From Streptomyces sp. HmicA12 (GTDB lineage Bacteria > Actinomycetota > Actinomycetes > Streptomycetales > Streptomycetaceae), in assembly GCF_000373565.1 (NCBI RefSeq), contig NZ_KB891852.1, positions 186,001 to 250,000 of the forward strand: a stretch of DNA of 64,000 bases. Reading direction: 5' to 3'. Below are positions 42,216 through 49,928 of the stretch, in pieces; the stretch's first letter is position 1; each line of letters starts with the position of its first letter. The notes beneath the pieces were generated by a model, which saw nothing but the letters and a program-made list of their open reading frames with translations, ran no database searches and had not been told where the DNA came from. The translations under genes were made by a program, and so were the position numbers.

Positions 42216-42977
42216 ATGTCGCCCTACGACCCGTCGGCCTTCCCGCCTTTCGCTGTCACCGTCGACCTGGTCGTGCTGACCGTACGCCGTCACGCCCTGT
42301 GCGCGCTGGCGGTGCGGCGCGGGGAACCGCCGTTCCAGGGGCGTTGGGCACTGCCCGGTGGGTTCGTACGGGACGACGAGGACCTGACCGCGGCGGCCGC
42401 CCGCGAACTGGCCGAGGAGACGGGGCTGTGCGCCCATGACCCGGGCGCGCCCGCGCAGGACAACGGCGCGCACCTCGAGCAGCTCGCCACGTACGGCGAT
42501 CCCAAGCGGGACCCGCGGATGCGGGTCGTCAGCGTTGCCCACCTGGCGCTCGCCCCCGATCTACCGGCTCCTCGTGCCGGAGGCGACGCGCACAGCGCAC
42601 GTTGGGCGCCGGTCGACGCGCTGCTGCACCAGAGCGGGTACGGGCGAGAGGGCGAGCAGACCGCTCCGCTCGCCTTCGATCATGCGCAGATCCTTGCGGA
42701 CGGGGTGGAGCGGGCCCGCTCGAAGATCGAGTACTCCTCGCTCGCCACTGCCTTCTGCCCTCCGGAGTTCACCGTCGGCGAGCTGCGCCGTGTCTACGAG
42801 GCGGTGTGGGGCGTGGCCCTCGACCCGCGCAACTTCCATCGCAAGGTGACCGGGACGCCCGGCTTCCTGGTGCCGGCCGGCGGAACCACCACGCGTCAGG
42901 GGGGTCGCCCCGCTCAGCTGTTCCGTGCGGGCGGTGCCACGCTGCTCAACCCGCCGATGCTGCGTCCGGAGGTCTGA
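42216..42977 (+). CDS. NrtR-like transcriptional regulator: Nudix domain plus winged helix
   Basis: 253 aa. N-terminal Nudix-fold domain with box GGFVRDDEDLTAAAARELAEETGL (bases about 42358-42430; split motif G-x5-E-x7-REUxEE region). A C-terminal winged-HTH typical of NrtR-type regulators follows (FTVGELRRVYEAVWGVALDPRNFHRKV). Such proteins sense NAD-related or sugar-nucleotide metabolites. ATG 42216 lies 6 nt after TATGAT (42204-42209), so the mRNA is probably leaderless; ATG 42168 would be an alternative upstream start but precedes that promoter. The target is not obvious from neighbours; autoregulation is suggested by the overlapping palindrome. Confidence 0.85.
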   Translation: MSPYDPSAFPPFAVTVDLVVLTVRRHALCALAVRRGEPPFQGRWALPGGFVRDDEDLTAAAARELAEETGLCAHDPGAPAQDNGAHLEQLATYGDPKRDPRMRVVSVAHLALAPDLPAPRAGGDAHSARWAPVDALLHQSGYGREGEQTAPLAFDHAQILADGVERARSKIEYSSLATAFCPPEFTVGELRRVYEAVWGVALDPRNFHRKVTGTPGFLVPAGGTTTRQGGRPAQLFRAGGATLLNPPMLRPEV

Positions 42978-43083
42978 CCGACTCACGGACAGGCGCCCCC
43001 TCGGCGTGAGTCCGTGCCGAGGCTCGGGGCTTGTGTGGCGCGGTGTTTTCGGACACCCGCGCCGAGACCCTGCCCGAAAAGAC

Positions 43084-43101
43084 AGATATGTCGCGTTATC
43101 T
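43084..43101. promoter_or_regulatory. candidate operator before the ABC transporter gene
   Basis: AGATA-TGTCGCGT-TATCT, 5-bp inverted repeat in an AT-richer patch about 90 bp upstream of the ABC gene; TATCTT on its right flank could be a -10 box. Confidence 0.4.
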
Positions 43102-43188
43102 TGCTGCGGTACCCACGGAGTTCGCCTGCCACGGAACCGGCGGACGGACCCCGGCCGCCGAGCGGTCGCCCATCCTGCGAGAGAAGCG

Positions 43189-45135
43189 ATGATCCAGGCC
43201 ATCGGACTGACCAGCACCGCCCGCAAGGAGAGGCCGCCCACGGCCGACGACGTGTCCTTCGAGGCGACCACGGGCCGTGTGACAGCCCTGCTCGGCGCCC
43301 GGGGAGCGGGCAAGACAACCGTGGTGCGTCTGATGCTCGAACTCCAACAGGGCCGTGGAATCACCTACTTCAGAGGCCGCCCGCTGCACCGCATCCCGCA
43401 TCCCGCCCGTGAGGTGGGTGTGCTGCTCGGCGACGTGCCGGGGCATCCTGCCCGTACCGTCCGCGGCCAACTGCGCATGCTCTGCTCCGCGGCCGGTGTG
43501 CCCGTCCAGCGCGCGGACGAGGTCCTGGAGGTCGTGGGGCTCGTGAGCCTGCGCGATCTGCGTCTCGGGACCCTGTCGCGCGGCATGGACCGACGACTCG
43601 GCCTGGCCTGTGCGCTGCTCGCGGACCCGCACACGCTGGTGCTCGACGGCCCGGCGGACGGTCTGTCGAACCGTGAGGGCAAGTGGTTGCACGGGATCCT
43701 GCGAGCCCATGCGACCGTCGGTGGCACGGTGCTGTTCACCACCGACGACCCCAAGGAAGCCGCACGGACCGCCGACCGGGTCGTCACCCTCGACGAGGGG
43801 AAGGTGGTCGCGGACCAGGAGGTCGCCGATTTCGCGCGCACCAGGCTGCGGCCCCGCGTCGCCGTCCGAAGTCCGCACGCCGCGCGGCTCGGAGTCCTGC
43901 TGGCCAAGGAGGCCCGCACGGCGAAGCGCACCGTCGAGGTCGTCACGGAGGACGGCAGCCGCCTGTCGGTCTACGGCAGCAGCTGTGCGGACGTGGGGGA
44001 GACCGCCTACCGGCACGGCATCCTCGTCCATCAACTCGCCGACGAGACGGGGGATGCCGGTCCTGTCGTCGCGCTGACCCCGATCGCCGGCGTCGGGCCC
44101 GCCGCGGACGAGGGGGATCGGACCGGCCGGGCGGCGCCGCTTCCCGGTGCCGATGACGCGACGCGCGCCCTCGCGCCCGTCGCGGCGGACCCACTCGACC
44201 CGCCCAGCGCCACCAGCACGTTCGTACCGCTCGTCGACACGGCTCCGTCGGCCAGGAGTGTCGAGACCGGCACCGTGACCGGCGAACGCGACGAAGCCGG
44301 CGCCGATACTCCCCGGGTGTCGTCGGCCCTGCCCTCGCTGCCGCCTCCCATCACCGTCCGTCCCGCCCGCAGCCCGCTGCGCCCCCTGCGCTACGAGCTG
44401 CGCCGGGCGACCGGTATCGCCACCGGCTACGTCACCGTGGCGCTCGTCCTCGCCGTGTCCGCGCTCCTGTCCGTACTGCTCGCGCGTGTGGGCCACACCC
44501 CGCAGCCGCGCCTGCTCGCCGCATGGCCGCAGGAACTGCCCCTGCCGCCCGCCGCTCTGGGGGCAGGGCTGCTCGGCGCCTTCGCCTTCGGTGACGAGTT
44601 CCGCCATCCCGCACTCGCCGCCGACCGGGGAACCGTCCCTCGCCGTTTGGGACTTCTCGCCGCCAAACTCATCGGCGCGGCGGCGACCGCCGTCCTCATG
44701 GCCGTCCTCGTCGTCGGCTGCGACGCCGCGCTGCTCCACCTCGTATACGGACGGGAACTCACACAGGTTCCCGCTGACTGGCTGTCCCTGAGCGTGAGTT
44801 GGATCGTGCTTGTCGTCGCGTGCGCCTGGGCGGGTGTGCTCGCCTCGGGCGTCTTCCGCTCCACCGCGGCCGGACTCGCCGCTGTGGTGGCCGTACCGAT
44901 CGTCATCGTGCCACTCGTACAGAAGGCCTTGGAGGGACCATCTGTGCGAACGGCCGCCGGGCTTCCGACGAGGCTGCGTGAGCTGGCCCTGCTCCACTGG
45001 CCCTTCGGTATGGAGCGCTTCGTGGCCGCCGGTGTGCGCATGATCGCTCAACCTGTTGGCGGTGCCCTGATGTTGTCGCTCACCGCGTTGCTCTGCGCAT
45101 ATCTGCTCACGGTGCTGCGTCCCAAGGTGCGATGA
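43189..45135 (+). CDS. ABC transporter, ATPase and permease in one chain, degenerate catalytic motifs
   Basis: 648 aa. ATPase domain (1-210): Walker A GARGAGKTT (about residue 36), signature-like TLSRGMDRRLGLA, Walker B TLVLDGPADGL. The residue after the Walker B Asp, normally the catalytic Glu, is Gly, and the switch (H-loop) region reads LFTTDDPKEA without the usual His. An acidic Ala/Pro linker (about 290-390) leads to six predicted membrane helices (from TGYVTVALVLAVSALLSVLLA on). Substrate unknown. Located just upstream of whiH; no Shine-Dalgarno stronger than GAGAAG. Confidence 0.82.
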   Translation: MIQAIGLTSTARKERPPTADDVSFEATTGRVTALLGARGAGKTTVVRLMLELQQGRGITYFRGRPLHRIPHPAREVGVLLGDVPGHPARTVRGQLRMLCSAAGVPVQRADEVLEVVGLVSLRDLRLGTLSRGMDRRLGLACALLADPHTLVLDGPADGLSNREGKWLHGILRAHATVGGTVLFTTDDPKEAARTADRVVTLDEGKVVADQEVADFARTRLRPRVAVRSPHAARLGVLLAKEARTAKRTVEVVTEDGSRLSVYGSSCADVGETAYRHGILVHQLADETGDAGPVVALTPIAGVGPAADEGDRTGRAAPLPGADDATRALAPVAADPLDPPSATSTFVPLVDTAPSARSVETGTVTGERDEAGADTPRVSSALPSLPPPITVRPARSPLRPLRYELRRATGIATGYVTVALVLAVSALLSVLLARVGHTPQPRLLAAWPQELPLPPAALGAGLLGAFAFGDEFRHPALAADRGTVPRRLGLLAAKLIGAAATAVLMAVLVVGCDAALLHLVYGRELTQVPADWLSLSVSWIVLVVACAWAGVLASGVFRSTAAGLAAVVAVPIVIVPLVQKALEGPSVRTAAGLPTRLRELALLHWPFGMERFVAAGVRMIAQPVGGALMLSLTALLCAYLLTVLRPKVR

Positions 45136-45197
45136 CGACCGTCCGTAGCCTTCGGATGCGCCGCTGTTCGCAACTCCCCCTGGAACGCTCATTTCTT

Positions 45198-45205
45198 TCC
45201 GATAA
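45198..45205 (+). promoter_or_regulatory. possible sigma-WhiG -10 element before whiH
   Basis: TCCGATAA, 7 of 8 matches to the FliA/WhiG-type -10 GCCGATAA, 94 bp upstream of the whiH start. A TAAA -35 at the proper distance is not evident. Confidence 0.45.
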
Positions 45206-45298
45206 GGCGTCAATTGCAGCGAGGGCGGCTATCACCCTTTCGTGTGCTTTTCACCAAAGACCTCAAGGGAGTTGGGAACGGCGCCGACAACAGATTCC

Positions 45299-46183
45299 GT
45301 GAGTACCCTTGCGCACACCATGATGACCGCCGCCCGCTCCGCCGACTCAGGCCTCGCAGGACCGGGCGAACTCGACCGCTATTCCTACGCGGAGTCGGCC
45401 GCCGATCGTGTCGGCACCTCTCCCTGGGACGGCGCGGACCAAGATCTCGGCCGCGTGGGCCGGCGCGCCACGGGCAACCGGGGCCGCGGTCTGCACGGTC
45501 AACTCGTTCAGCAACTGGGGCAGATGATCGTCTCCGGCGACCTGGGCGCCGACCGCCCGCTGGTGCCCGAGGAGATCGGCCAGCGTTTCGAGGTGTCCCG
45601 TACCGTCGTCCGCGAATCCCTCCGTGTCCTGGAGGCCAAGGGCCTGGTCAGCGCCCGGCCGAACGTCGGCACGCGCGTGCGACCGGTCAGCGACTGGAAC
45701 CTTTTGGACCCGGACATCATCGAGTGGCGTGCCTTCGGGCCGCAGCGCGACGATCAGCGTCGGGAGCTGAACGAGCTGCGCTGGACCATCGAACCGCTCG
45801 CCGCTCGCCTCGCCGCCGGTCACGGCCGTGAGGACGTGCAGCAGCGCATTGCCGACATGGTCGAGATCATGGGACACGCGCTGGGGCAGGGGGACTCGAT
45901 CACGTTCTCCCGTGCCGATGCCGAGTTCCACTCGCTGCTCATCCAGCTCGCCGGCAACCGGATGCTGGAGCACCTCTCCGGGATCGTCTCCGCTGCGCTC
46001 CATGTCTCCGGCGGTCCCGTCACCGGTTGCGATCGTCCGAACGAGACGGTGGTGGCCCACCACGGCCGCATCGCCGACGCCCTGGCCGCGGGTGACAGCA
46101 CCGGTGCCGAGACGGCCATGCGGCACCTGCTCACGGTCCACCCCGAGGTGGAGCGCGTGGTGCCGGCTCCGCGTGAGCACTGA
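45299..46183 (+). CDS. whiH: sporulation regulator WhiH (GntR family, FadR subfamily)
   Basis: About 294 aa. Required in Streptomyces for septation of aerial hyphae. Seen: N-terminal variable part, GntR winged HTH (RGLHGQLVQQLGQMIVSGDL, IGQRFEVSRTVVRESLRVLEAKGLV, about residues 65-120) and the FCD all-helical domain (RRELNELRWTIEPLAARLA, FHSLLIQLAGNRM). Identity is supported by position immediately before hrdB. Start GTG 45299 (MSTLAHTM) is chosen by likeness to known WhiH; ATG 45320 is possible; neither has a strong RBS. A possible sigma-WhiG -10 lies upstream. Confidence 0.93.
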   Translation: MSTLAHTMMTAARSADSGLAGPGELDRYSYAESAADRVGTSPWDGADQDLGRVGRRATGNRGRGLHGQLVQQLGQMIVSGDLGADRPLVPEEIGQRFEVSRTVVRESLRVLEAKGLVSARPNVGTRVRPVSDWNLLDPDIIEWRAFGPQRDDQRRELNELRWTIEPLAARLAAGHGREDVQQRIADMVEIMGHALGQGDSITFSRADAEFHSLLIQLAGNRMLEHLSGIVSAALHVSGGPVTGCDRPNETVVAHHGRIADALAAGDSTGAETAMRHLLTVHPEVERVVPAPREH

Positions 46184-46618
46184 CGCGCCGGGCGTCCCGT
46201 AGAGCGAGGGAACGCGAACCAGGTGTCGCCGGACGGCTCCCTTTCACATGCCCTGAGCGTGTGTAAGTGGGCGCGATCCGGCGACTCGGCCGTTAGAGGG
46301 TTCGCTGAGTGTTGTTGCTCAGGGTTCGCCGAGCGTTCGCAGGAGCTCGCGGGGTGACCGTTTCTGCCCGTATCTGTCAGTCTTTGACCGCTTACGGGGT
46401 GTGACTCGGGCCACGTAGATTGGGCGTAACGCTCGTCGGGGCAACGCGATGACCTAAGAGGTGACAGCCGAGGAGGGAATACAGCGGCCGCTTGCGGCGC
46501 TGTCCATCTCCCCGGCCCCCGCCCACGCCGTCGGCCCATCCCCAAGTCGGCGGACGTCGGCTCCGGTCCACACAGGACGGGGCCGGAAGCCGTTTTCCAA
46601 CGTTCCGAGAGGTTGTTC
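46184..46618. other. hrdB promoter region
   Basis: 435 bp without a gene. A sigma-70-like promoter can be proposed: TTACGG (46392-46397), 18-bp spacer, TAGATT (46416-46421). GGAAT at 46476-46480 resembles a sigma-R -35 but the matching -10 GTT is not present at 18 bp (GCT is). RBS GAGAGG sits at 46607-46612. Confidence 0.55.
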
Positions 46619-48154
46619 GTGTCGGCCAGCACATCCCGTACGCTCCCGCCGGAGATCGCCGAGTCCGTCTCTGTCATGGCGCTCATTGAGCGGGGAAAGG
46701 CTGATGGCCAGATCGCCGGCGATGACGTACGCCGTGCGTTCGAAGCCGACCAGATTCCGGCCACTCAGTGGAAGAACGTTCTGCGCAGCCTCAACCAGAT
46801 CCTCGAGGAAGAGGGTGTGACGCTGATGGTCAGTGCCGCTGAGCCCAAGCGTCCCCGAAAGAGCGTCGCAGCCAAGAGTCCGGCCAAGCGCACCGCCACC
46901 AAGACTGTCGCGGCGAAGACGGTCACCGCCAAGAGGGTCGCTGCCACCACCGCCCCCGAGTCGACGACCACCGAGGTCGCCGCCGATGAGGCCACGCCCG
47001 CCAAGAAGGCCGCGGCGAAGAAGGCCACCGCCAAGAAGGCCACGGCCAAGAAGACGGTCGCCAAGAAGACCGCCGCCAAGAAGACGGCCGGCAAGAAGGA
47101 CGACGAGCTCCTCGAGGACGAGGCGACCGAGGAGACCCCCGCAGCCGCGAAGAGCGGCGACGAGGAGACCCCCGAGGGCCAGGGCTTCGTCCTGTCCGAC
47201 GACGACGAGGACGACGCGCCGGCCCAGCAGGTCGCCGCCGCCGGTGCCACCGCCGACCCGGTCAAGGACTACCTGAAGCAGATCGGTAAGGTCCCGCTGC
47301 TCAACGCCGAGCAGGAGGTCGAGCTCGCCAAGCGCATCGAGGCCGGTCTGTTCGCCGAGGACAAGCTGGCCAACGCCGACAAGCTCGCCCCCAAGCTCAA
47401 GCGCGAGCTGGAGATCATCGCCGAGGACGGCCGCCGCGCCAAGAACCACCTGCTGGAGGCCAACCTCCGTCTGGTGGTCTCCCTGGCCAAGCGCTACACC
47501 GGCCGCGGCATGCTCTTCCTGGATCTCATCCAGGAGGGCAACCTCGGTCTGATCCGCGCGGTCGAGAAGTTCGACTACACCAAGGGCTACAAGTTCTCCA
47601 CGTACGCCACCTGGTGGATCCGTCAGGCGATCACCCGCGCCATGGCCGACCAGGCCCGCACCATCCGTATCCCGGTGCACATGGTCGAGGTCATCAACAA
47701 GCTCGCGCGCGTGCAGCGTCAGATGCTCCAGGACCTGGGCCGCGAGCCCACCCCGGAGGAGTTGGCCAAGGAACTCGACATGACCCCCGAGAAGGTCATC
47801 GAGGTCCAGAAGTACGGCCGCGAGCCCATCTCCCTGCACACCCCGCTGGGCGAGGACGGTGACAGCGAGTTCGGTGACCTCATCGAGGACTCCGAGGCCG
47901 TCGTCCCGGCCGACGCGGTGAGCTTCACGCTCCTCCAGGAGCAGCTGCACTCCGTGCTCGACACCCTGTCCGAGCGCGAGGCGGGCGTCGTCTCGATGCG
48001 CTTCGGTCTCACCGACGGTCAGCCGAAGACCCTCGACGAGATCGGCAAGGTCTACGGCGTCACGCGTGAGCGCATCCGCCAGATCGAGTCCAAGACGATG
48101 TCGAAGCTGCGTCACCCGTCGCGCTCCCAGGTCCTGCGCGACTACCTCGACTAG
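46619..48154 (+). CDS. hrdB: principal RNA polymerase sigma factor HrdB
   Basis: 511 aa, the essential housekeeping sigma factor. N-terminal region 1.1 helices are followed by a Lys/Ala/Thr repeat segment (AAKKATAKKATAKK, about residues 120-160) and an acidic run (DDDEDD). Core regions: DPVKDYLKQIG (1.2), RLVVSLAKRYTGRGM and FSTYATWWIRQAITRAMADQ (2.3-2.4), then 3 and region 4.2 VTRERIRQIESKTMSKLRHP. GTG 46619 (MSASTSRTLPPE) has GAGAGG 6 nt upstream; TTG 46613 is not needed. Followed by a strong hairpin. Confidence 0.98.
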   Translation: MSASTSRTLPPEIAESVSVMALIERGKADGQIAGDDVRRAFEADQIPATQWKNVLRSLNQILEEEGVTLMVSAAEPKRPRKSVAAKSPAKRTATKTVAAKTVTAKRVAATTAPESTTTEVAADEATPAKKAAAKKATAKKATAKKTVAKKTAAKKTAGKKDDELLEDEATEETPAAAKSGDEETPEGQGFVLSDDDEDDAPAQQVAAAGATADPVKDYLKQIGKVPLLNAEQEVELAKRIEAGLFAEDKLANADKLAPKLKRELEIIAEDGRRAKNHLLEANLRLVVSLAKRYTGRGMLFLDLIQEGNLGLIRAVEKFDYTKGYKFSTYATWWIRQAITRAMADQARTIRIPVHMVEVINKLARVQRQMLQDLGREPTPEELAKELDMTPEKVIEVQKYGREPISLHTPLGEDGDSEFGDLIEDSEAVVPADAVSFTLLQEQLHSVLDTLSEREAGVVSMRFGLTDGQPKTLDEIGKVYGVTRERIRQIESKTMSKLRHPSRSQVLRDYLD

Positions 48155-48176
48155 TCACGGCTTCTGTACGGCCCTC

Positions 48177-48221
48177 AGAAGGCCCGGCATTCCCCGCCCG
48201 AAGGGGAGTGTCGGGCCTTCT
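48177..48221 (+). terminator. hrdB terminator
   Basis: 19-bp stem (two G-U pairs) from AGAAGGCCCG to CGGGCCTTCT with a 7-nt loop, 23 nt after the hrdB stop. Confidence 0.9.
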
Positions 48222-48273
48222 GCGTGCGTGGCTGTGGGCGGATCCTCGCGGTGCGTGAGGCGCTCCGCTGAAT

Positions 48274-48304
48274 CACTCTGGGTGTGCCAACGCAACCCAG
48301 AGTG
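48274..48304. promoter_or_regulatory. inverted repeat just before the RBS of the trypsin-like gene
   Basis: CACTCTGGGT (48274-48283) and ACCCAGAGTG (48295-48304), perfect 10-bp arms with an 11-nt spacer; the right arm abuts the Shine-Dalgarno. Either an operator or an mRNA hairpin. Confidence 0.6.
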
Positions 48305-48314
48305 AGGAGAGCGC

Positions 48315-49145
48315 ATGCGTCGTCCCTTCGCGAGAGCGCTGATCGCGTCACTGGCCGTGCTGAGCGCGACGGCCGTCCTGCCCCTGTCGGCAGCGGCGCC
48401 CGCGGCCGCCGACAGTGTGGTCATCGGTGGCCGTCAGGTTCAGGTGTCCGACAGTCCGTGGGTGGTGGCCCTCTCCAGCCGTGACCGGTTCGGGGGTACA
48501 CGCGCTGGACAGTTCTGTGGGGGCGTGGTCGTCGCGCGGTCGACGGTCCTCACCGCGGCGCACTGCATGAGCGAGGACGTGCTCGGGGTGGCGCGCGGCG
48601 AGGTGCGCGACCTCAAGGTGATCGCGGGGCGAAGTGACCTCGGGTCGGACGAAGGTGCCGAGATCCCGGTCCGCGGCACCTGGGTCAATCCCGACTACGA
48701 CAGACACACCAACTCCGGCGATGTGGCGGTCCTCACGCTGGCGACACCGCTGCCCGAGGGATACGCGCTCCCGATGGCGGACGCGGACGACCCCGCCTAT
48801 CGGCCCGGTACGGGAGCCGCCGTGTACGGGTGGGGTGACACGACAGGTGCGGGGGACTACCCGCGCACGCTGCGTGCCGCACGGGTTCAGGTGCTTCCCG
48901 ACGCCGTGTGCCAGGAGGCGTATCCGGGCAGTTCGGACGGGACGTACGTGACGTCCTCGATGCTGTGCGCGGGTGAGCAGGAAGGTGGCAGGGACGCCTG
49001 TCAGGGCGACAGCGGTGGCCCGTTGGTCGCCCAGGGCAGGCTGATCGGCCTCGTGTCCTGGGGGAGCGGCTGCGGGCGTGCGGGGAGTCCCGGTGTCTAC
49101 ACGCGGGTCTCGGACGTGCTGCGGGTGTTGGACCGGCACGCCTGA
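48315..49145 (+). CDS. secreted trypsin-like serine protease (S1 family)
   Basis: 276 aa. Signal peptide about residues 1-35 (basic MRRPFAR, hydrophobic Leu/Ala stretch, cleavage after AAPAAA). The mature enzyme begins near VVIGGRQVQV, consistent with zymogen-type activation. Triad: LTAAHC (His), SGDVAVL (Asp), CQGDSGGPL (Ser); the Asp at the base of the pocket (RDACQGD) predicts trypsin-like cleavage after Arg/Lys. Six Cys suggest disulfides. ATG 48315 follows GAGGAGAG. Next to hrdB but terminated separately. Confidence 0.94.
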   Translation: MRRPFARALIASLAVLSATAVLPLSAAAPAAADSVVIGGRQVQVSDSPWVVALSSRDRFGGTRAGQFCGGVVVARSTVLTAAHCMSEDVLGVARGEVRDLKVIAGRSDLGSDEGAEIPVRGTWVNPDYDRHTNSGDVAVLTLATPLPEGYALPMADADDPAYRPGTGAAVYGWGDTTGAGDYPRTLRAARVQVLPDAVCQEAYPGSSDGTYVTSSMLCAGEQEGGRDACQGDSGGPLVAQGRLIGLVSWGSGCGRAGSPGVYTRVSDVLRVLDRHA

Positions 49146-49175
49146 CGCGCGCCGACGGCGCGTCGGAACGAGGAC

Positions 49176-49209
49176 GGGCGGCCACCCCTGGGTGCAGGGA
49201 TGGCCGCCC
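49176..49209. terminator. bidirectional hairpin between protease and zinc-ribbon gene
   Basis: GGGCGGCCA (49176-49184) pairs with TGGCCGCCC (49201-49209); the loop itself contains CACCC-CT-GGGTG. Confidence 0.7.
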
Positions 49210-49255
49210 GATCACCGGCCTGGTGCCGGAGCTGGCTCGTCGTAGGTGCGAGGCG

Positions 49256-49486
49256 TCAGCGTTCCTCGGTCTCGGCGCTTGCCGGAGCGGCGGTGAGTCG
49301 CTCCGTCTCGTCCTGTATCTCAGCGGCGATCTTCTTGAGTTCCGGCTCGAACTTGCGACCGTGGTGGGCGCAGAAGAGCAGTTCACCACCGCTGATCAGG
49401 ACGACGCGCAGATATGCCTGGGCGCCGCAACGGTCACAGCGGTCAGCGGCCGTCAGCGGGCTCGCGGGGGTCAGAACAGTAGTCAC
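49256..49486 (-). CDS. small zinc-ribbon-like protein (DUF7455 type)
   Basis: 76 aa. CDRCGAQAYLRVVL and FCAHHGRKF supply a CxxC plus CxxH metal site, typical of a small zinc-ribbon family found widely in actinobacteria. The C-terminal half is an acidic helix. Function unknown. ATG 49486 starts the conserved pattern; GAGGCGAC is the nearest RBS-like sequence. It lies between the trypsin-like gene (convergent) and parE (divergent). Confidence 0.8.
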   Translation of the reverse strand: MTTVLTPASPLTAADRCDRCGAQAYLRVVLISGGELLFCAHHGRKFEPELKKIAAEIQDETERLTAAPASAETEER

Positions 49487-49928
49487 GTCGCCTCTTCTCT
49501 AGCTCGACGAGCTGTCGTACCAGGGTCAACATCCAACCAGGCCGAAAACGTTCCCGCTCGCGGCTTTTCCTCGAAATATTTCTCCGAGGCCGGCCAGGTG
49601 CTGCCGGGTGGCGGCGAATGTGCCGTATTGCGTCTCTTACGAGTCTTACGGGTTCGCGCGTTCTGTCAGGTCGGTCCTCCCCGGCGGGCTTGCCGGTTGT
49701 TCATGAGGACGTGCCCGGAGCCTAAATGGTTCATGCCTGGAAGGGAACGTGATGTGTGCTTCACTCCATCGAGGGATCGAACATGCATACGACCTTGGAC
49801 TAGTCTTGGTTTCGGGTGAGGGTGGCGTTACAACGGCTCTACCAGGCCTCGGTACCCTCTGAGCGGCGACCGACGCCGGCCCTGTACCCACAAGGGCCCC
49901 ATCTGAAATTCAGCGAGGAGCGAACCGC
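49487..49928. other. parE promoter region
   Basis: 442 bp without a gene. A possible parE promoter has TAGTCT near 49801-49806, 18 bp after TCGAAC. Tandem TCTTACG copies occur near 49636-49651 and two TTCATG copies near 49700-49733. RBS GAGGAG is at 49916-49921. Confidence 0.45.

Noticed and set aside
39294..42542. A 1082-codon antisense frame over the DUF4192 and debranching-like genes
   Set aside because: No recognisable domain, spans several plus-strand genes, and follows from third-position GC bias.
46476..46501. Sigma-R promoter (GGAAT-N18-GTT) for hrdB
   Set aside because: The -35 matches, but the -10 position reads GCT, so the match is incomplete.
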